Source: Rhodobacter sp. TJ_12
GTDB taxonomy: Bacteria; Pseudomonadota; Alphaproteobacteria; Rhodobacterales; Rhodobacteraceae
DNA length: 46,759 nucleotides
Direction: 5' to 3'
Assembly (NCBI RefSeq): GCF_020023995.1
Contig: NZ_NRRD01000026.1
Span: 1-46,759, forward strand
Position numbers and translations under genes: made by a program. The notes beneath the pieces are model-generated. The model saw nothing but the letters and a program-made list of their open reading frames with translations, had not been told where the DNA came from and searched no databases. The stretch's first letter is position 1, and each line of letters starts with the position of its first letter. This document shows, in pieces, positions 44,791-46,759 of this stretch.

Positions 44791-45252
44791 ATGACCAATA
44801 CAACCACTATCCCGACGCCCATGCAGGTGACGCTGGGCGAGTTGAATATCCGCCCCGAGGACTTCCAGTTCCGTGATGTCGAGCTTGATCGCTATCACGC
44901 GGATGAGCTGCAGAAGGCACTTCAGCAAGGCCGCGACGTTGGCCCGCTTGACGTGTGGCAAGACCCCAATGATGGCAAGCTTTACGTCCTCGATGGGCAT
45001 CACCGCTTTGAAGCCTACACCCGCCTTGAGTGGTCTGGCCCGATCAATGTGCTGCGCCATGAGGGGCCGCTGCATCAGGTGAAGCTGATCGCGCTGCGCG
45101 AGAACACCAAGGCCCGCCTGCCGATGTCGCCCAAGGAACGAGCCGATGCTGCTTGGCGATTGACCTGCGAGGAGCAGGAGAATGACGGCTTCAGCTACAG
45201 CAAGAAGGAGTTGGCCGAGGCAACCGTGCGCCATGTGTGGCGAGTGGAGTGA
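44791..45252 (+). CDS. ParB/Srx-like nuclease-domain protein, C-terminally truncated
   Basis: This 153-residue protein has a ParB N-terminal domain: VTLGELNIRPEDFQFRD, then the hallmark LDGHHRFEAY (GHHR at 69-72) and ALRENTKARLPMS. ParB-like proteins of mobile elements bind DNA or cleave nucleotides. It reads normally to SKKELAEAT (about residue 145), where family members usually continue into a helix-turn-helix. Here it ends within eight residues, reading antisense through the integrase end. A TTG at 44779 is an alternative start. It converges with and overlaps the integrase gene by 58 bases. Confidence 0.72.
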   Translation: MTNTTTIPTPMQVTLGELNIRPEDFQFRDVELDRYHADELQKALQQGRDVGPLDVWQDPNDGKLYVLDGHHRFEAYTRLEWSGPINVLRHEGPLHQVKLIALRENTKARLPMSPKERADAAWRLTCEEQENDGFSYSKKELAEATVRHVWRVE

Positions 45253-46520
45253 AGGGCGAGGCGGTCATCGGTTTGCTTGCCCAGCACCTTGCGGCGGAAG
45301 CGTGTGAACCACTGAGACACAGCCGCAGCCTTCCCTGAAGCGCGTCTGATGGGCCATTCGGGGAATACTCTGCCGGATGCACCATGCGCTGCGATGCGGG
45401 CTTGCAGGAGCGCCTGAGCCTCACCCACAACGGGAATGAAGCGGCGGGCGTTCTTGGTCTTGCCTTCAGCGATGTAGAAGCCTGAGCCGTCCTTGCGGGC
45501 TTGATCTGTGGTGATGGTGGCGATTTCATCGGCGCGACAGCCTGTAGCGATAGCGAGGCGGATCAGATCGCCTTCCTTGCTGCCGCGTGTCGTGGCCCTC
45601 AGCAACGCGGCGCATTCGCTTGGCTGATAGTCCTCACGCCTCTGCTCGCCCCGGTTCTTGGTTCGGCGCAGCCCTCTGGTGAACTCCCAAGGGTTGGCTG
45701 TGTCCTTGTCCAAGTGGCCGCTTTCAAGGGCCCAAACCCACAACTGTTTGAGGAGGGTGGTGTTCTTCTCAATGGTCTTTGCGGAAAGGCCCTCTGGGCT
45801 GCGGTGACTGCGAACGGAGGGGAGGTAGACATCGCGGAAACGCCGCGCATCCTCGGGCGACACATCCTCCAGACAAGCGGTCTTCGCGTCATCCTTGAGG
45901 AATGCACGGAGGTGCTTAATCGCCGTGTCGAGGTTCATCACCGTGGTGCGCTTCAGCGGCGCATAGCCATAGGGGTTTCCCTCGCGCCGCGCTTCGACAT
46001 ATTGCGCATGGGCGTGATCAAGCGGGAAGCCTGTCCCGGTCGCCACGCGGGCGAAACGCTTCAACTCCTCTGGTGGGACGGCGTTGCGCTTGGCGGCGTC
46101 TTCCAGTTTGTCGTGCAGGATGAACTCAACCCCCACGTTGAAGGGATCGCCTTCTTCGATGGCTTCTTGGCGAGCGGCTTTCACCATTTCGCGCCATTCC
46201 AGCGCAGAGGTCAGCGTGAACACGTCGTTGTCGCGCAATCCATCCTGAAGCCTGCGGATGTCGCCCAGCGCGATGTCACGCAGCTTGCGGGCGTCTGTGA
46301 GGCGGCGGGTGCCTAGCCCTCTGGTGATCGCCTTGCGAAACGGTTTGCCATCCCAAGGGTTCGGAAGCCCAATCAACTCGGGCGGCGTATCCATCTTGAA
46401 CACCCAGCTCGTGCCGGGGCCACGGGGTTGCTTGAGGTAGCGCATGTCCTCTTTCAGGGCCTTCTTGTTGTCTGGTTTGGACAACGAGCCTTCGGACATC
46501 TTTCCTGAAAACGTTTTCAT
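45195..46520 (-). CDS. Tyrosine-type site-specific integrase, lacking the C-terminal nucleophile region
   Basis: This 441-residue phage/island integrase has an N-terminal arm-binding region, then a SAM-like core-binding domain of about 170-280. The catalytic domain has the first arginine in ATGCRADEI (Arg329), a beta-hairpin lysine in EGKTKNARR and the HxxR pair His424/Arg427 in LHSTRHTW. Only 14 residues follow Arg427, and the catalytic tyrosine expected some 30-40 residues later is missing. The gene runs into the ParB-like gene's end instead. It starts 20 bases from the tRNA-Ser 3' end in the same orientation. It is probably inactive. Confidence 0.82.
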   Translation of the reverse strand: MKTFSGKMSEGSLSKPDNKKALKEDMRYLKQPRGPGTSWVFKMDTPPELIGLPNPWDGKPFRKAITRGLGTRRLTDARKLRDIALGDIRRLQDGLRDNDVFTLTSALEWREMVKAARQEAIEEGDPFNVGVEFILHDKLEDAAKRNAVPPEELKRFARVATGTGFPLDHAHAQYVEARREGNPYGYAPLKRTTVMNLDTAIKHLRAFLKDDAKTACLEDVSPEDARRFRDVYLPSVRSHRSPEGLSAKTIEKNTTLLKQLWVWALESGHLDKDTANPWEFTRGLRRTKNRGEQRREDYQPSECAALLRATTRGSKEGDLIRLAIATGCRADEIATITTDQARKDGSGFYIAEGKTKNARRFIPVVGEAQALLQARIAAHGASGRVFPEWPIRRASGKAAAVSQWFTRFRRKVLGKQTDDRLALHSTRHTWRTVASANSFLL

Positions 46521-46537
46521 TTCAACGATTTAGAGGA

Positions 46538-46556
46538 AGTGGCGGAGAGACAGGGA
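46538..46556 (+). repeat. att-site direct repeat within the tRNA-Ser 3' end
   Basis: AGTGGCGGAGAGACAGGGA covers the complement of the tRNA CCA end, the 3' acceptor strand and the 3' side of the T stem. It matches 44222-44240 exactly. Integration at this point leaves the tRNA gene intact. Confidence 0.78.
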
Positions 46557-46629
46557 TTCGAACCCTGGGTCGGCTCACACCGACAACGGTTTTCGAGACC
46601 GCCGCATTCGACCACTCTGCCACCTCTCC
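46540..46629 (-). tRNA. tRNA-Ser, anticodon CGA
   Basis: This 90-base tRNA reads UCG codons. On the minus strand, GGAGAGG at the 5' end pairs with TCTCTCC at the 3' end with one G-U pair. The discriminator G and CCA are encoded. The anticodon loop is CTCGAAA, the T arm is CAGGG-TTCGAAT-CCCTG, and a long variable arm (TTGTCGGTGTGAGCCGAC region) marks it as class II serine tRNA. Its 3' end is the integration site of the adjacent element. Confidence 0.95.
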
Positions 46630-46759
46630 GCGTCAGGGGTCTTCTTGAGGCGGGGATTTATCCTGACCTTTCGGGGCTTGCAACCGGTTTTTTGAAGTTT
46701 TTTGACACGGTGCCGAAATGCGGGCGGGGAGGTGGGGTAAAACTTCGTGCCGCCGGGGG

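Larger units (their letters stand above)
44222..46556 (-). mobile_element. Small integrative-element remnant in the tRNA-Ser(CGA) gene
   Basis: The unit is bounded by identical 19-bp direct repeats. One is at the 3' end of tRNA-Ser (46538-46556) and one 2.3 kb away (44222-44240). Inside are a tyrosine integrase adjacent to the tRNA end, as usual for tRNA-targeting islands, and a ParB-like gene. Integrase and ParB-like genes converge and both look truncated, so this is a deletion-shrunk relic, probably not self-mobile. The outer part of the original island is lost or lies to the left. Confidence 0.72.

Noticed and set aside
44520-44876. 118-codon plus-strand open frame before the ParB-like gene
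   Set aside because: It runs out of frame into the ParB-like gene and shows no domain. Its Cys/Arg-rich composition is unlike real neighbours.
44542-45234. 230-codon minus-strand open frame in the island
   Set aside because: It is antisense to the ParB-like gene with its GHHR motif. The translation has no coding character.

Overview
The window looks like chromosomal DNA of a GC-rich alphaproteobacterium, most likely a member of the Rhodobacterales (Rhodobacter/Paracoccus-like). This rests on the sorbitol/mannitol (Smo-like) and fructose (Frc-like) ABC systems, a bactofilin overlapping an M23 peptidase gene, an alphaproteobacterial S6-S18-L9 operon, and tightly packed operons with ATGA/TGATG overlaps. 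No taxonomic search could be run, so this is inference.

Layout. Positions 1-3287 (minus strand) hold the start of a polyol operon: HAD phosphatase, SorC/DeoR-type regulator and polyol-binding protein; the permeases presumably lie left of the window. Positions 3462-6408 hold a fructose-type frcB-frcC-frcA operon ending in a strong terminator. Positions 6554-8787 hold a two-gene unit (FAH-family hydrolase and aldehyde dehydrogenase), followed by a small unknown gene. Positions 9443-23606 form a roughly 14 kb block for uptake and breakdown of polyamine or guanidino compounds: a divergent TetR regulator, a PotDBCA-like transporter, MBL-fold hydrolase, aldehyde dehydrogenase, nitrilase-type amidase, LysR regulator, agmatinase/guanidinobutyrase-family ureohydrolase, a second PotDABC-like transporter and a zinc alcohol dehydrogenase. 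A plausible reading is import of agmatine or another guanidino compound, oxidation or deamidation of the side chain to 4-guanidinobutyrate, then release of urea.

Positions 23715-37044 are mostly core genes: an EamA exporter, rpsF-rpsR-rplI, bactofilin and M23 peptidase (minus strand), a Bcp peroxiredoxin (minus), a large AsmA-like protein, queA, an MFS transporter, a DUF924 protein and dihydrolipoyl dehydrogenase. A chemotaxis receptor follows at 37488-39689.

From about 39.7 kb to the right end the window becomes accessory. It has a small secreted protein, then an orphan two-gene operon encoding an 885-residue, almost entirely helical protein and a 169-residue helical partner whose start codon overlaps its stop. 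I recognise neither protein, and this pair is the best candidate here for an undescribed system. To its right is a tiny integrative-element remnant in the 3' end of a tRNA-Ser(CGA) gene. It is bounded by 19-bp direct repeats and holds only a ParB-like gene and a tyrosine integrase, which converge and appear to have been truncated by one internal deletion.
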